DNA of 64,000 nt from Mikania micrantha (Eukaryota; Streptophyta; Magnoliopsida; Asterales; Asteraceae): assembly GCA_009363875.1 (NCBI GenBank), contig CM018687.1, positions 15,996,963-16,060,962 on the forward strand, written 5' to 3'. Both the position numbers and the translations under genes were made by a program. Positions 43,605-55,422 of this stretch are shown in pieces. A model generated the notes under the pieces. That model was not told the DNA's origin. It was given only the letters and a program-made list of their open reading frames with translations, and did not search any database. Within the stretch, counting starts at the first letter, position 1, and each line of letters begins with the position of its first letter.

Positions 43605-46255
43605 TGTGACAATTCGGCAATTCCGGGTTAACACCGTTAACTAAAACTAACGGGAATCGCATGAAATTGAACATTATCAAACAAGAAGGTATAATATTAA
43701 ACAAAATTGATTTACAAACACACAATCTATATGGATTGGACTTGTAATTACACGAAATAACCAATTTTGACTTTTTAGGTCAAAATTCATCCTAAAACCC
43801 AATTAAAAAATGGAAATTTGATGATAAATCATAATTATAATCGAATTAATCCTTAACAACGGTTGTATTGATGATTATAATCAGCAATTACATGATTAAT
43901 GTCAATCAATTGTCGAATTAAACCCATTTAACACACCTTAATGACAAAACCGTTACTATCAACTAAGGAATTCTTATAATTCGATCAAAATCCATGGAAT
44001 TGAATCTTTACATACCATAATCGGCATCTTTAGAAGCTCCTACATGTACCAATTTTATTCCAGAAGCCACGGACGAAAGAATCGAGTCGAAGGTCGGCCG
44101 AACTTCAATCCCAATTCGTGATACTTCAATTCGATATCAAACCAAGTAAGAATTTGTATCTACACACTCTAAAACATGCGACTAAGCAAACCCCTCTATC
44201 AATTTGGAGTTCTAATATTGAATTATAAGAATTCGACAAGTAGGGTTCTTCGGTTAAACGAAATTGGGGTTTTCGATCAACACGATGACAATAATCAAAT
44301 TAAACCACACAAGTAGCTTCGTAATGTTTTTATTAATGAAAACCATATGATTATTCCATCTAGTCTTAACGAATTGATTGAGTTCGAATTCTAGGGTTCA
44401 TGACATAAAACAATTTGGGGGTTTTGATTTAAATAGTTTCAAAAATCAAATTAAATGATATATTAGTTTCAGAGAACCCCGACTAACATAAAACTTATAT
44501 CAATTTTGATAAACTATAGTGAATTGAATAAAAACCGGTTTCACATTTAGATATAAAAAACGTTTTATGAGTTTTGAGCTAAACGAAAGCAAAATGAAAT
44601 TAATGTAAACAGAAAGCTTCGAAATTTCTTGGATAATGAAAACCATATACACAACACGAATTGTATGTGTTTGATTATAGGGTTCTTGTTATTAAACCGA
44701 ATTGGAGTTTTTGAGTCAATTGAACACGAAAATCCAATTAAATGTTACCAGTAGATTAGAAATTTATTATTTAATGAGAACCATATGATTTTACAGTTTA
44801 ATATAAACGAATTCAATCCAATTGAGTTATGAACCTTAGTAACCACGTTCGAAGCTATGTGGGTCACGAAATGGGGACCAATTGAGGGGACCAATTGAGG
44901 GGGAGTTGGTTCGGTCAAGGGGAAAACCATGGGTTACTGGTTAAAAGGATTTAAACGGGTAATCTGTTGCGAAATCAAAGGCAGATGGGCTGGTAAGGAG
45001 TGTGCTTGTTGTCCGGGAGGTCGCGGGTTCAAATCCGGGTCTCACCGGTTTTGTACAAATAAACCAAATTTTGGTTTTTAAACCATAACTTATTCATTCT
45101 AAATTCGTTTTAACCCGTTCAAGTTGCGTTGGAACCGTAACGAAATCCCGAACAAAATAAAATAATAAAATTCATATTTTAACCCGAAAACGTAATCGCG
45201 TATAATTACGTTTATTTAAATAAAATCATATATGGTTATATGATTTTATTTAAACGATTTTAAAGGCACGCGTACTTATAGATGCACAGTTCTAACACTC
45301 TAACATACGTGAGTTGACACGTATGTGATTTCAAACACAAAACGACATTCCGAATAACACAACGTTGTTATTTAAACACAGATTCTTCGTAGAGGATTAT
45401 CTACGCGATTTCACGCGTGTTTGATCATTCTGCTACATTCAAAGGTGCGTACACGGCCCCTTTCTGATTTTAACTGTTTTGGGGGAGAAAACATGTGCAA
45501 CAAACACTTTTAGATACATATCACTTGCATGAGTTAGCTGTTTACATGAAGTACAAACATAGCATTACAAAGCCTTCCATTTCGAACCGTTTAGTTTGCC
45601 GTAGTGCAAAGCGTGGTAGTTGAAGATAGATCTATTGGGTTTGACAAACCTCACTTGGTAGATGGGATCTACGCAGGTGTTTGACTGACCAAACACACAT
45701 TACTATTGTTCGTGCTAGACAATAGCGTCAAGGCAAAAACATGCTATAGCATGGCAATCGTCAGTTTCGGTGTCGACCACTTATGTAAATAGTACAAATG
45801 ACTAGCTATCATGACTATGCATGTGTGATTATGTTATCTGTAAACTTTATATTCAAACTGTGGTTTCAACATTTGTGAATGCTTAAACCTGTGTTATGCA
45901 CCAACCTTTGTGTTGACTTGATTTACATGTTTTCTCATGACACTAAGGCACAAGCAAGGACAAGCAGGGACTAGGATATTGAGTCTCATGCATACATTTC
46001 AGTTCAAGTGTTTTAGATTTAATCAATTAAGACATTGAATGCTATTGGATTTGTATTTTACATTTTCAAACCATTACGTTTTGTTATTGGTTTTTAAAAC
46101 GCTTCCGCAAACATTGAAACTTTGATATTACAGCTTTAGACCAAAGTATGTTTGAATATCATATAGAGGTCTTCGTTATGTCTAATGATCTGAGATCCTG
46201 GTTTGTCACATCCCAAACGGTGTGATTCCGTTAGTTGAAAATTGGGGGTGTGACA
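43605..46255 (+). repeat. 5' LTR (2651 bp)
   Basis: It starts TGTGACAATTCGG and ends GGTGTGACA. Relative to the 3' LTR it lacks about 90 bases near 44878-44900, where GGGGACCAATTGA is duplicated around the junction, suggesting a microhomology deletion. A tRNA-like segment lies near 44980-45050. Confidence 0.96.
44980..45052 (+). other. tRNA-like or SINE-head segment inside the LTR
   Basis: GGTTCAAATCC at 45026-45036 is a good pol III B box, followed by GGGTCTCACC. The preceding GATGGGCTGGTAAGG is a poor A box about 45 bases upstream. The cloverleaf is incomplete, so it is not a functional tRNA. The same segment is in the 3' LTR (B box 53976-53986), so it was present before insertion. Confidence 0.4.
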
Positions 46256-46258
46256 GAT

Positions 46259-46270
46259 TGGTATCAGAGC
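46259..46270 (+). promoter_or_regulatory. Primer-binding site (tRNA-iMet type)
   Basis: TGGTATCAGAGC lies three bases after the 5' LTR end, the same primer as the young minus-strand family. Confidence 0.96.
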
Positions 46271-46386
46271 CATTGGTTATAGCGAACTAGGTTTGCATTT
46301 GTAGACTTAGACTATAACTGTTAGACATTAGACACTTACTTACACGATAGTTTATATGCATTTACATATGGCTTTTTGTAATAGAC

Positions 46387-47091
46387 ATGGCATCATCATC
46401 TACACCTACTCACACTGAGGGACAAGTAGTAGCATTGTCAGAAATCATGACAAGGAGGATCGAACCAGTGGATGATACGATCCACTATGGGGAGGAAACA
46501 CATGTTCAACAAAGGGGGAACAACCAATATTGGCAATGGTTTCCTAATCTCATACGCGGCTGGGTGCGGGAAGAACGAGTGCCACCACCACCAACTGCCA
46601 ACACTGCTAATAGCCTTTGGAGGTTACCTGCTCTTGGATATCCACTAGAACAGGAATTTGCTGCTTTTGTTGCACTTATGGAGCGTGAAATCCGCAACAT
46701 GCGGGAAGTAGCGGGGATGATCACAGAACTGCTTGAGAATAACAACTGGCTGACACAAATGTGGGATAACCTCACTGAGGAGTTAGTTAGGACTAATGAG
46801 GAACAGGAAAATTTGGTGGAAACGATCTGGATGATGCGAGGGACGATCCTCGAACTCACTGCACGACTAGAAACTACTGAGTTACGTGTAGCTGTAGCCG
46901 AGGCAAGGGCTGAGGAAGCCAATGCACGGGCTGGGGCAGCGGCGATTGAAGCCAATATAGTGAGAGACTTGGCTGGGGAGGCCATGACCCTCATCACTGG
47001 GCATATGCGTTACCAACATGGTGTAGTGACTGGTCCAGCAGAACTGGAAGATTCATCATCAACTGTTGGTCAACCAAACGATGGAATCTAG
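46387..47091 (+). CDS. Extra pre-gag ORF, 234 aa, coiled-coil protein of unknown function
   Basis: An intact frame between the primer site and gag, in a different frame from gag and about 240 bp upstream of its likely start. The N-terminus (MASSSTPTHTEGQ) looks disordered. Residues about 90-205 are rich in Leu, Glu and Ala with heptad-like spacing (for example EREIRNMREVAGMITELLE and RLETTELRVAVAEARAEEA), suggesting a coiled coil. There is no zinc knuckle, catalytic motif, signal peptide or membrane segment. I do not recognise a family. Its being open while pol is dead suggests it is recent or retained. It may assist Gag assembly or RNA packaging, but that is speculation. Confidence 0.6.
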   Translation: MASSSTPTHTEGQVVALSEIMTRRIEPVDDTIHYGEETHVQQRGNNQYWQWFPNLIRGWVREERVPPPPTANTANSLWRLPALGYPLEQEFAAFVALMEREIRNMREVAGMITELLENNNWLTQMWDNLTEELVRTNEEQENLVETIWMMRGTILELTARLETTELRVAVAEARAEEANARAGAAAIEANIVRDLAGEAMTLITGHMRYQHGVVTGPAELEDSSSTVGQPNDGI

Positions 47092-47329
47092 CCATTTCAT
47101 TTACTTTCTAATTAACAAACTTACATGAGTGGGTTGTACTCATAAAAGTAGATTTCGTGTTTAGTTGTTTTGCATCTCTTTGACAAACAATCGTAAGCAC
47201 TAGTTTATCATAAATGATTAAGAATTGTTACCTTAATGGCTATGGTAGTGTGTTACATTTACTTTGTGCATGAGTGAAGATTATGCGATGGGTGTAGTCT
47301 CATTATGTATATTTGTAAATAGGAGGATC

Positions 47330-48466
47330 ATGGTTGGGGGAAACATTAACATGACCGCAACGGAAGTTGAGGCACTTATTAACACTCGAATTACCGAGAC
47401 AATCGCAAACTATACGCAAACATACCAAACAGGACCACATGATCCAACGGGGGGACTGGTAAACCCCCAAATGTGCACGTTCAAGACATTCTTGAACTGT
47501 AAACCACGTAATTTCAAAGGATCGGAAGGAGCCATTGGACTTCTTCGATGGATTGAACAGTTAGAATCGGTGTTTGAGAAGTGCAGTTGTCCGGAAGAAA
47601 ACAAGGTCAGATACGCTATTGGTACTTTGGAGGGTTCAGCCTTGACATGGTGGAACTCTATCGTACATACACTTGGTTTGAATACAGCTAATGCCCTTAC
47701 TTGGAACGGATTTAAAATCCTGTTGCAGGAAGAGTATTGTCCCCGTAATGAAATGCAAGAACTTGAGGATGAATATGGACAACTCAAGATGAAAGGTTCT
47801 AATATTGAGGAATACACTACTCGATTCCAGCAATTAGCAAGACTTTTACCCCACAGGACAACCCCACCTAGCAAGTGGATCAAGAGATACATTGGAGGAC
47901 TGGTATCTCAGGTCCGAAAATTGATCATATCTGCAAAGCCTACTACCATACAGCAAGCTGTTCGACTGGCACACCAACTGACTGATCAAGTGATGCAACG
48001 GGGAACACTACCCAAACGAACAGTAACAGCTAAGGCGGGAGACCACAAAAGAAAATGGGATAGCATTGATTCCAAGAATTTCACTCAGCCGTCATTACAG
48101 CAGAATCGCAAGCAGGAATCCAACAAGACCCATCACAACCCAAACAATAATCAACAGTCATTGGGAGGGTATAATAGTAAATACCCAAAGTGTAACAAAT
48201 GTGGATTCCATCACTTTAGGAATCAATGTGACAAATACCGATGTCAGCGATGCAGAAAGATGGGTCACATAGCAAAAGACTGTCGAGGGGAACTGCAGGC
48301 AAGCCCAATCGACCAGAGCAACACACAGAAAGGATGTTTTGAGTGTGGCATACCTAGACATTTCAAGAAGAAGTGTCCACAACTCAAGAAAAGAAGGGCT
48401 AATGACATAACTACAAAAGGAAACAACAACAACAACACAAATGTTGCTAGAACAGGGCTTTTGTGA
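47330..48466 (+). CDS. gag: Gag protein, open up to the gag-protease junction
   Basis: It encodes 378 residues from the ATG at 47330 (MVGGNINMTATEVEALINTR); an in-frame ATG at 47264 would add 22 unlikely residues. A retrotransposon Gag core (ALTWWN, near residue 105) is followed by a basic linker and CCHC knuckles CQRCRKMGHIAKDC and CFECGIPRHFKKKC near the C-terminus (about 304-355). Its role is capsid formation and RNA binding. In the intact relative Gag runs straight into protease; here the frame ends at 48464-48466 and the text AFVIGGRQAR continues in another frame, so a one-base shift near 48450 truncates Pol. Gag itself looks usable. Confidence 0.85.
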   Translation: MVGGNINMTATEVEALINTRITETIANYTQTYQTGPHDPTGGLVNPQMCTFKTFLNCKPRNFKGSEGAIGLLRWIEQLESVFEKCSCPEENKVRYAIGTLEGSALTWWNSIVHTLGLNTANALTWNGFKILLQEEYCPRNEMQELEDEYGQLKMKGSNIEEYTTRFQQLARLLPHRTTPPSKWIKRYIGGLVSQVRKLIISAKPTTIQQAVRLAHQLTDQVMQRGTLPKRTVTAKAGDHKRKWDSIDSKNFTQPSLQQNRKQESNKTHHNPNNNQQSLGGYNSKYPKCNKCGFHHFRNQCDKYRCQRCRKMGHIAKDCRGELQASPIDQSNTQKGCFECGIPRHFKKKCPQLKKRRANDITTKGNNNNNTNVARTGLL

Positions 48467-51400
48467 TTGGAGGACGTCAGGCACGGGAAGATTCCAACGT
48501 CATTACGGGTACGTTTCTCTTGAATTATCGCTCTACCTCTATACTATTTGACACCGGTGCAGATCGGGGTTTTGGTATCTAGCAAATCTTGTGCATTGCT
48601 AAGTATTAGTCCTACTGCTTAGAAAATCCTTACACTATAGAACTAGTTAATGATAAGTTAGTTGTTGTAAACCATATTCCTAAAGGATGTGTTCTTGACT
48701 TGATGGGTCAAACACATGACATTGGCTTTATGCTTACCGCTTTAGGCAGTTTTGATGTAGTCATTGACATGGACTGGTTGTTCAAACATCAGGCTGAAAT
48801 AGTATGACATCAATAGATCGTTCGTATACCGCTTTCACATGAGGAGGCACTGTATGTACAAGGTGAGAAGAGCAGTACGCCACTGCGTCTCATATTTTAT
48901 ATGAAAGCATACAAATGTCTGCGTAAAGGTCATACGGCAGTTATAGCACTTATAACTGAGAAGCCGGTAGTTGAGAAGAAGATAGAAGACATCCCAGTAG
49001 TTTGTGAATTCCCTGAAGTATTTCCAGAAGACCTACCAGGATTACCTCCTATAAGACAAGTGGAATATCGAATCGACCTTAAACCAGACGCAGCACCGAT
49101 ATCTAGAGCGCCTTATCGACTTGCACCGTCAGAGATGCAAGAGTTATCTACACAACTGCCGGAGTTGTTGGATAAGGGCTTCATACGACCTAGTTTTTCA
49201 CCGTGGGGAGCTTCAGTTTTATTTGTTAAGAAGAAGGATGGGATTTTCCGTATGTGTATCGATTACCGGGAACTTAACAAAGTTACCATCAAAAACCGGT
49301 ATCCGTTACCTAGAATTGACGATCTGTTCGATCAGTTGCAAGGTTCGAGTTATTACTCGAAGATTGATCTTAGATCGGGTTATCATCAACTAAGAGGCCA
49401 GGAGGAGGATATACCGAAGACAGCATTCAGGACACGCTATGGCCATTATGAGATCTTGGTCATGCCATTTGGGTTGACAAACGCTCCAGCTGTATTCATG
49501 GATCTCATGAATCGTGTTTGTAAACCTTATCTTGATAAGTTTGTCATTGTTTTCATTGATGACATTCTCATCTATTCTCAGACCGAAGAGGAGCATGCTG
49601 AACATCTTCGATTGCTGTTGGAATTACTGAAACAAGAACATTTGTATGCTAAGTTCTCGAAATGTGATTTCTGGATGCGAGAAGTACAATTTTCGGGTCA
49701 TATAGTCAACGAAAAGGGCATACATGTTGATCCAGCAAAGATCGAAGCGATTAAGAATTGGGAAGCACCAAAGACACCTACCGAGGTACGACAATTCCTT
49801 GGTTTGGCAGGTTATTACCGAAGATTCATTGAGGGATTCTCAAAGATCGCTCAACCACTTACAGCTCGTACGCACAAGGGAACGAAGTATAAATGGACAG
49901 ATAAACAGGAAGCTGCATTCCAGTTAGTGAAACAGAAACTTTGCAGTGCACCGATTCTGTCCTTACCGGAAGGAACAGAAGACTTTGTGGTGTACTGTGA
50001 CGCATCTGCACAGGGTTGGGATATGTATTGATGCAACGTGATAAAATGATTGCTTATGCTTCAAGGCAACTGAGATCACACGAAAAGAATTACACTACTC
50101 ATGACTTGGAGTTAGGAGCAGTGGTTTTTGGCTTTGAAAATTTGGAGGCATTACTTATATGGAACCAAGTGTACCATTTACAATGATCATAAGAGTTTGC
50201 AACATATCTTTGATCAGAAGGAGCTTAATATGAGACAACGATGATGGGTTGAATTGTTGAACGACTACGAATGCGCGATTAAGTATCATCTGGGAAAAGC
50301 TAATGTGGTAGCTGATGCTTTAAGCAGAAAAGATACTTCAACAAGACGGGTTCGCGCACTTATGATGACGATACATACCGATTTACCTGACAAGGTACGC
50401 AGTGCTCAGCTCGAGGCCTTGAAAAAGGAAAACTTGGTACAGGAATCCTTACGAGGAATGGAAGAACAATTGGATGTTAAACCTGATGGAATTCGTTATT
50501 TCATTAATCGATTGTGGATACCTTTGTATGAAGGTTTAAGGGAACTCGTGATGGATGAAGCACACAAGTCCAGATAATCAGTCCATCCGGGATCAGACAA
50601 GATGTATCGTGACTTGAAGGCACTGTATTGGTGGCCTCACATGAAAGCTGACATTGCTAAGTACGTTAGCAAATGTTTGACTTGTTCGAAAGTCAAAGTT
50701 GAATATCAGAAGCCATATGGTTTACTGCAACAACCAGAGATACCGATGTGGAAGTGGGAACAGATTTCGATGGATTTCATTACTAAGTTACCCCGTACAC
50801 CGAGTGGTTGTGATACGATATGGGTAATTGTCGATCGATTAACGAAATCTGCACATTTCTTAGCAATCAAGGAAACTGACAAAATGGAGGAACTGACTCG
50901 TATTTACATCAAGGAAGTGATAGCACGGCATGGGGTGCCAATCTCAATCATATCAGATCGGGATGCCCGATTTACTTCAAACTTTTGGAAATCACTCCAT
51001 AAGTCCTTGGGAATTCGTTTAGGCATGGGTACAACATATCATCCACAAACAGATGGTCAGAATGTACGTACGATTCGGACACTCGAAGATATGTTGGGAA
51101 AACCATTTACCGTTGGTGGAATTCTCTTACAAATCTGAAATCGTATGGCAGAGGCTCGGGATCGACAAAAGAGTTACGCTGACAAACGCCACAAACCGTT
51201 GGAATTTCAAGTAGGAGACATGATTCTCCTAAAAGTGTCATCTTGGAGATGACACCATACATAGGACCTTTTGAGATCCTAACAATGATTGGTCCGGTAG
51301 CGTATTAACTCAATTACCGAATAAACTCAATGGAGTTCATGATGTATTTCATGTTTCGAACTTGAAGAAACGTCTTTTTGCTGAGACATTGGTAGTACCA

Positions 51401-51622
51401 CTTGAAGAAATGCAAGTGAACGAACAGTTACGATTCGTTGAGGAATCAGTTGAAATCATGGACCGAGAGGTCGAACAACTCAAAAAAAGCAAGATTTCGA
51501 TAGTCAAAGTTCGGTGGAATTCAAGACGTGGTCCTGAATTTACATGAGAAAGAGAAGACCAAATGATGAAAAAGTATCCCCACTTATTCAAAACAACAAC
51601 AAACATTATGAAGGCACGTTAA
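48467..51622 (+). pseudogene. pol: Pol of the gypsy element: protease, RT, RNase H, integrase, chromodomain; multiply broken
   Basis: The protease motif LFDTGAD is at 48544-48564, followed by a stop near 48580. Reverse transcriptase is open over 48901-50031, with KKKDGIFRMCIDYRELN and FIDDILIYS (about 49552-49578). A frameshift follows CDASAQGWD near 50025. RNase H continues with stops near 50242; TGA replaces a probable CGA codon. Integrase has its HHCC region split by TAA near 50576, then SMDFITKLP and SDRDARF, and a deletion of about 90 codons near 51090-51140. The tail VEIMDREVEQLKKSKISIVKVRW (about 51450-51512; GPEFT then a stop) is the chromodomain-like end. It cannot encode a working polymerase. 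Confidence 0.92.
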
Positions 51623-51644
51623 ATTTCAGGACGAAATTTCCTTC

Positions 51645-51660
51645 AACAAGGGGATGATGT
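51645..51660 (+). promoter_or_regulatory. First polypurine tract (relict)
   Basis: CAACAAGGGGATGATG follows the pol end and GGACGAAATTTCCTT, and precedes TGTGATATTTCACAC, which resembles an LTR start. It duplicates the functional tract at 52450-52464. Confidence 0.7.
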
Positions 51661-52424
51661 GATATTTCACACTCTAACATTTTCAGATTTCAAACTGTAA
51701 GCACAAACACATTATACTATTGGAATTAGTAGGAACAATTGTGCTGAACACAAGCAAAGCCTTGCAGAAGGCAAACAAAAACATTTCATAGTGGTACATA
51801 CATGATTAATTTCAAACAATGTATTACATTTCAAACATTACATTTGATATCGGTTAAACAATGGTGGAGTTACATATAGAAGGAACCAGAATAATTGTGT
51901 AAGGTAAATTGACGAATACAGGGGCCCATGTACTCGTGAATTTACAGGTACACATGAATTTTGGAAGTTTCTATTTTGTCGACTACATTCAAACATTTGC
52001 TATGTGTGAGATTACATAGTACAGTATACAAACACTTTGTTCAGTTGGTTTTGTTACAAACATTTTTGCTACATTACATTCTATACATTTTATGTGCTAC
52101 ATTTCATATGTTACATGTTATGGTAGTACATGCATGATTGGTTACACACATTTTGCTATGTGCGGGGTTGCATAGTACAAAACAGTTACGGACACTCACT
52201 ATGTGTGAGGTTACACAGCACAGTATGATCAAAAAACAAACAGTCACAGTTAGGTGAACTAACTAGTGTACACACAAACAGTCACATTGAACGATCACAC
52301 TTAGTTGTGATGTTGCAAGCATTAGATTTTGTGTGTGAGTACACACAAGCACACGGAATGATCAAACCACACTAACACGTACGATTTAAACTCGTAAGTA
52401 GTTTCCTAACTACTCCTAACATTT
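51659..52424 (+). repeat. LTR-like remnant between two polypurine tracts
   Basis: It starts TGTGATATTTCACAC and has no coding frame. Three related hairpin units, CTATGTGTGAGATTACATAG and variants, occur near 51999-52018, 52154-52173 and 52200-52219, along with several CACACAAACAGTCACA-like repeats. It is best read as the start of an older, different 3' LTR left inside the element. Confidence 0.5.
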
Positions 52425-52449
52425 ACTAATTTTCGGGACGAAAATTCCT

Positions 52450-52464
52450 TCAACAAGGGGATGA
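52450..52464 (+). promoter_or_regulatory. Polypurine tract adjoining the 3' LTR
   Basis: TCAACAAGGGGATGA lies directly before TGTGACAATTCGG at 52465. The preceding 25 bases repeat those before the first tract with few changes. Confidence 0.9.
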
Positions 52465-55205
52465 TGTGACAATTCGGCAATTCCGGGTTAACACCGTTAA
52501 CTAAAACTAACGGGAATCGCATGAAATTGAACATTATCAAACAAGAAGGTATAATATTAAACAAAATTGATTTACAAACACACAATCTATATGGATTGGA
52601 CTTGTAATTACACGAAATAACCAATTTTGACTTTTTAGGTCAAAATTCATCCTAAAACCCAATTAAAAAATGGAAATTTGATGATAAATCATAATTATAA
52701 TCGAATTAATCCTTAACAACGGTTGTATTGATGATTATAATCATCAATTACATGATTAATGTCAATCAATTGTCGAATTAAACCCATTTAACACACCTTA
52801 ATGACAAAACCGTTACTATCAACTAAGGAACTCTTATAATTCGATCAAAATCCATGGAATTGAATCTTTACATACCATAATCGGCATCTTTAGAAGCTCC
52901 TACATGTACCAATTTTATTCCAGAAGCCACGGACGAAAGAATCGAGTCGAAGGTCGGCCGAACTTCAATCCCAATTCGTGATACTTCAATTCGATATCAA
53001 ACCAAGTAAGAATTTGTATCTACACACTCTAAAACATGCGACTAAGCAAACCCCTCTATCAATTTGGAGTTCTAATATTGAATTATAAGAATTCGACAAG
53101 TAGGGTTCTTCGGTTAAACGAAATTGGGGTTTTCGATCAACACGATGACAATAATCAAATTAAACCACACAAGTAGCTTCGTAATGTTTTTATTAATGAA
53201 AACCATATGATTATTCCATCTAGTCTTAACGAATTGATTGAGTTCGAATTCTAGGGTTCATGACATAAAACAATTTGGGGGTTTTGATTTAAATAGTTTC
53301 AAAAATCAAATTAAATGATATATTAGTTTCAGAGAACCCCGACTAACATAAAACTTATATCAATTTTGATAAACTATAGTGAATTGAATAAAAACCGGTT
53401 TCACATTTAGATATAAAAAACGTTTTATGAGTTTTGAGCTAAACGAAAGCAAAATGAAATTAATGTAAACAGAAAGCTTCGAAATTTCTTGGATAATGAA
53501 AACCATATACACAACACGAATTGTATGTGTTTGATTATAGGGTTCTTGTTATTAAACCGAATTGGAGTTTTTGAGTCAATTGAACACGAAAATCCAATTA
53601 AATGTTACCAGTAGATTAGAAATTTATTATTTAATGAGAACCATATGATTTTACAGTTTAATATAAACGAATTCAATCCAATTGAGTTATGAACCTTAGT
53701 AACCACGTTCGAAGCTATGTGGGTCACGAAATGGGGACTTTGTGTTGTTTTATAATGGAATTAAAACCACCTACATACGCGGTTAGACTCCAGGAACAAA
53801 AACCCTATGTTTTTGAGTTCGATCGGATTCGAATCGGGGACCAATTGAGGGGGAGTTGGTTCGGTCAAGGGGAAAACCATGGGTTACTGGTTAAAAGGAT
53901 TTAAACGGGTAATCTGTTGCGAAATCAAAGGCAGATGGGCTGGTAAGGAGTGTGCTTGTTGTCCGGGAGGTCGCGGGTTCAAATCCGGGTCTCACCGGTT
54001 TTGTACAAATAAACCAAATTTTGGTTTTTAAACCATAACTTATTCATTCTAAATTCGTTTTAACCCGTTCAAGTTGCGTTGGAACCGTAACGAAATCCCG
54101 AACAAAATAAAATAATAAAATTCATATTTTAACCCGAAAACGTAATCGCGTATAATTACGTTTATTTAAATAAAATCATATATGGTTATATGATTTTATT
54201 TAAACGATTTTAAAGGCACGCGTACTTATAGATGCACAGTTCTAACACTCTAACATACGTGAGTTGACACGTATGTGATTTCAAACACAAAACGACATTC
54301 CGAATAACACAACGTTGTTATTTAAACACAGATTCTTCGTAGAGGATTATCTACGCGATTTCACGCGTGTTTGATCATTCTGCTACATTCAAAGGTGCGT
54401 ACACGGCCCCTTTCTGATTTTAACTGTTTTGGGGGAGAAAACATGTGCAACAAACACTTTTAGATACATATCACTTGCATGAGTTAGCTGTTTACATGAA
54501 GTACAAACATAGCATTACAAAGCCTTCCATTTCGAACCGTTTAGTTTGCCGTAGTGCAAAGCGTGGTAGTTGAAGATAGATCTATTGGGTTTGACAAACC
54601 TCACTTGGTAGATGGGATCTACGCAGGTGTTTGACTGACCAAACACACATTACTATTGTTCGTGCTAGACAATAGTGTCATGGCAAAAACATGCTATAGC
54701 CTGGAAATCGTCAGTTTCGGTGTCGACCACTTATGTAAATAGTACAAATGACTAGCTATCATGACTATGCATGTGTGATTATGTTATCTGTAAACTTTAT
54801 ATTCAAACTGTGGTTTCAACATTTGTGAATGCTTAAACCTGAGTTATGCACCAACCTTTGTGTTGACTTGATTTACATGTTTTCTCAGGACACTAAGGCA
54901 CAAGCAAGGACAAGCAGGGACTAGGATATTGAGTCTCATGCATACATTTCAGTTCAAGTGTTTTAGATTTAATCAATTAAGACATTGAATGCTATTGGAT
55001 TTGTATTTTATATTTTCAAACCATTACGTTTTGTTATTGGTTTTTAAAACGCTTCCGTAAACATTGAAACTTTGATATTACAGCTTTAGACCAAAGTATG
55101 TTTGAATATCATATAGAGGTCTTCGTTATGTCTAATGATCTGAGATCCTGGTTTGTCACATCCCAAACGGTGTGATTCCGTTAGTTGAAAATTGGGGGTG
55201 TGACA
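52465..55205 (+). repeat. 3' LTR (2741 bp)
   Basis: Same ends as the 5' LTR and about 99.6% identical by eye outside the 90-bp deletion of the 5' copy. It retains the segment at about 53738-53835 that the 5' LTR lost. Confidence 0.96.
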
Positions 55206-55401
55206 TATTCCTTGCTTGAACCTTTTCTCAATTCAAATCAATTTTAAGTTTACATTTTCTTCGTTTAATCAAGTTTTCAATTAAAGCTTATCACTTTCCA
55301 ACGATTCCCTGAGGAGACGATCTTACTTACCCGTGCTATAGTCATAGGTACTAAGTCCTTGATTTAATATTGTTTTTGATTGACCTACGACACATTGATC
55401 A
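55206..55401 (+). repeat. Athila-like 5' LTR, right part
   Basis: Continues the LTR from 43604 after the gypsy insert, sharing the TATTC duplication. It contains TTCCCTGAGGAGACGATC, a phrase typical of the region before this primer site, and ends CATTGATCA at 55401. Confidence 0.65.
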
Positions 55402-55404
55402 AAA

Positions 55405-55422
55405 TGGCGCCGTTGCCGGGGA
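55405..55422 (+). promoter_or_regulatory. Primer-binding site (tRNA-Asp type, Athila-like)
   Basis: TGGCGCCGTTGCCGGGGA is the tRNA-Asp-complementary primer site characteristic of Athila-type elements, three bases after the LTR end. Confidence 0.93.

Larger units (their letters stand above)
43605..55205 (+). mobile_element. Complete but pol-defective Ty3/gypsy element, 11.6 kb, target-site duplication TATTC
   Basis: LTRs lie at 43605-46255 and 52465-55205, with flanks TATTC at 43600-43604 and 55206-55210. The primer site is tRNA-iMet at 46259-46270. An extra ORF (46387-47091), gag (47330-48466), a dead pol (48467-51622), two polypurine tracts and the 3' LTR follow. By eye the LTRs differ by about ten substitutions plus a 90-bp deletion in the 5' copy near 44878. 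It inserted into the 5' LTR of an Athila-like element. The chromodomain-like tail places it near the Tekay/Del group. Confidence 0.96.

Noticed and set aside
44980..45052. Functional tRNA gene
   Set aside because: The B box is good, but the A box and acceptor/T-stem pairing are poor and the segment is part of an LTR.
46506..46997. 163-codon minus-strand ORF
   Set aside because: It is antisense to the coiled-coil ORF, whose biased codon composition explains the open antisense frame.
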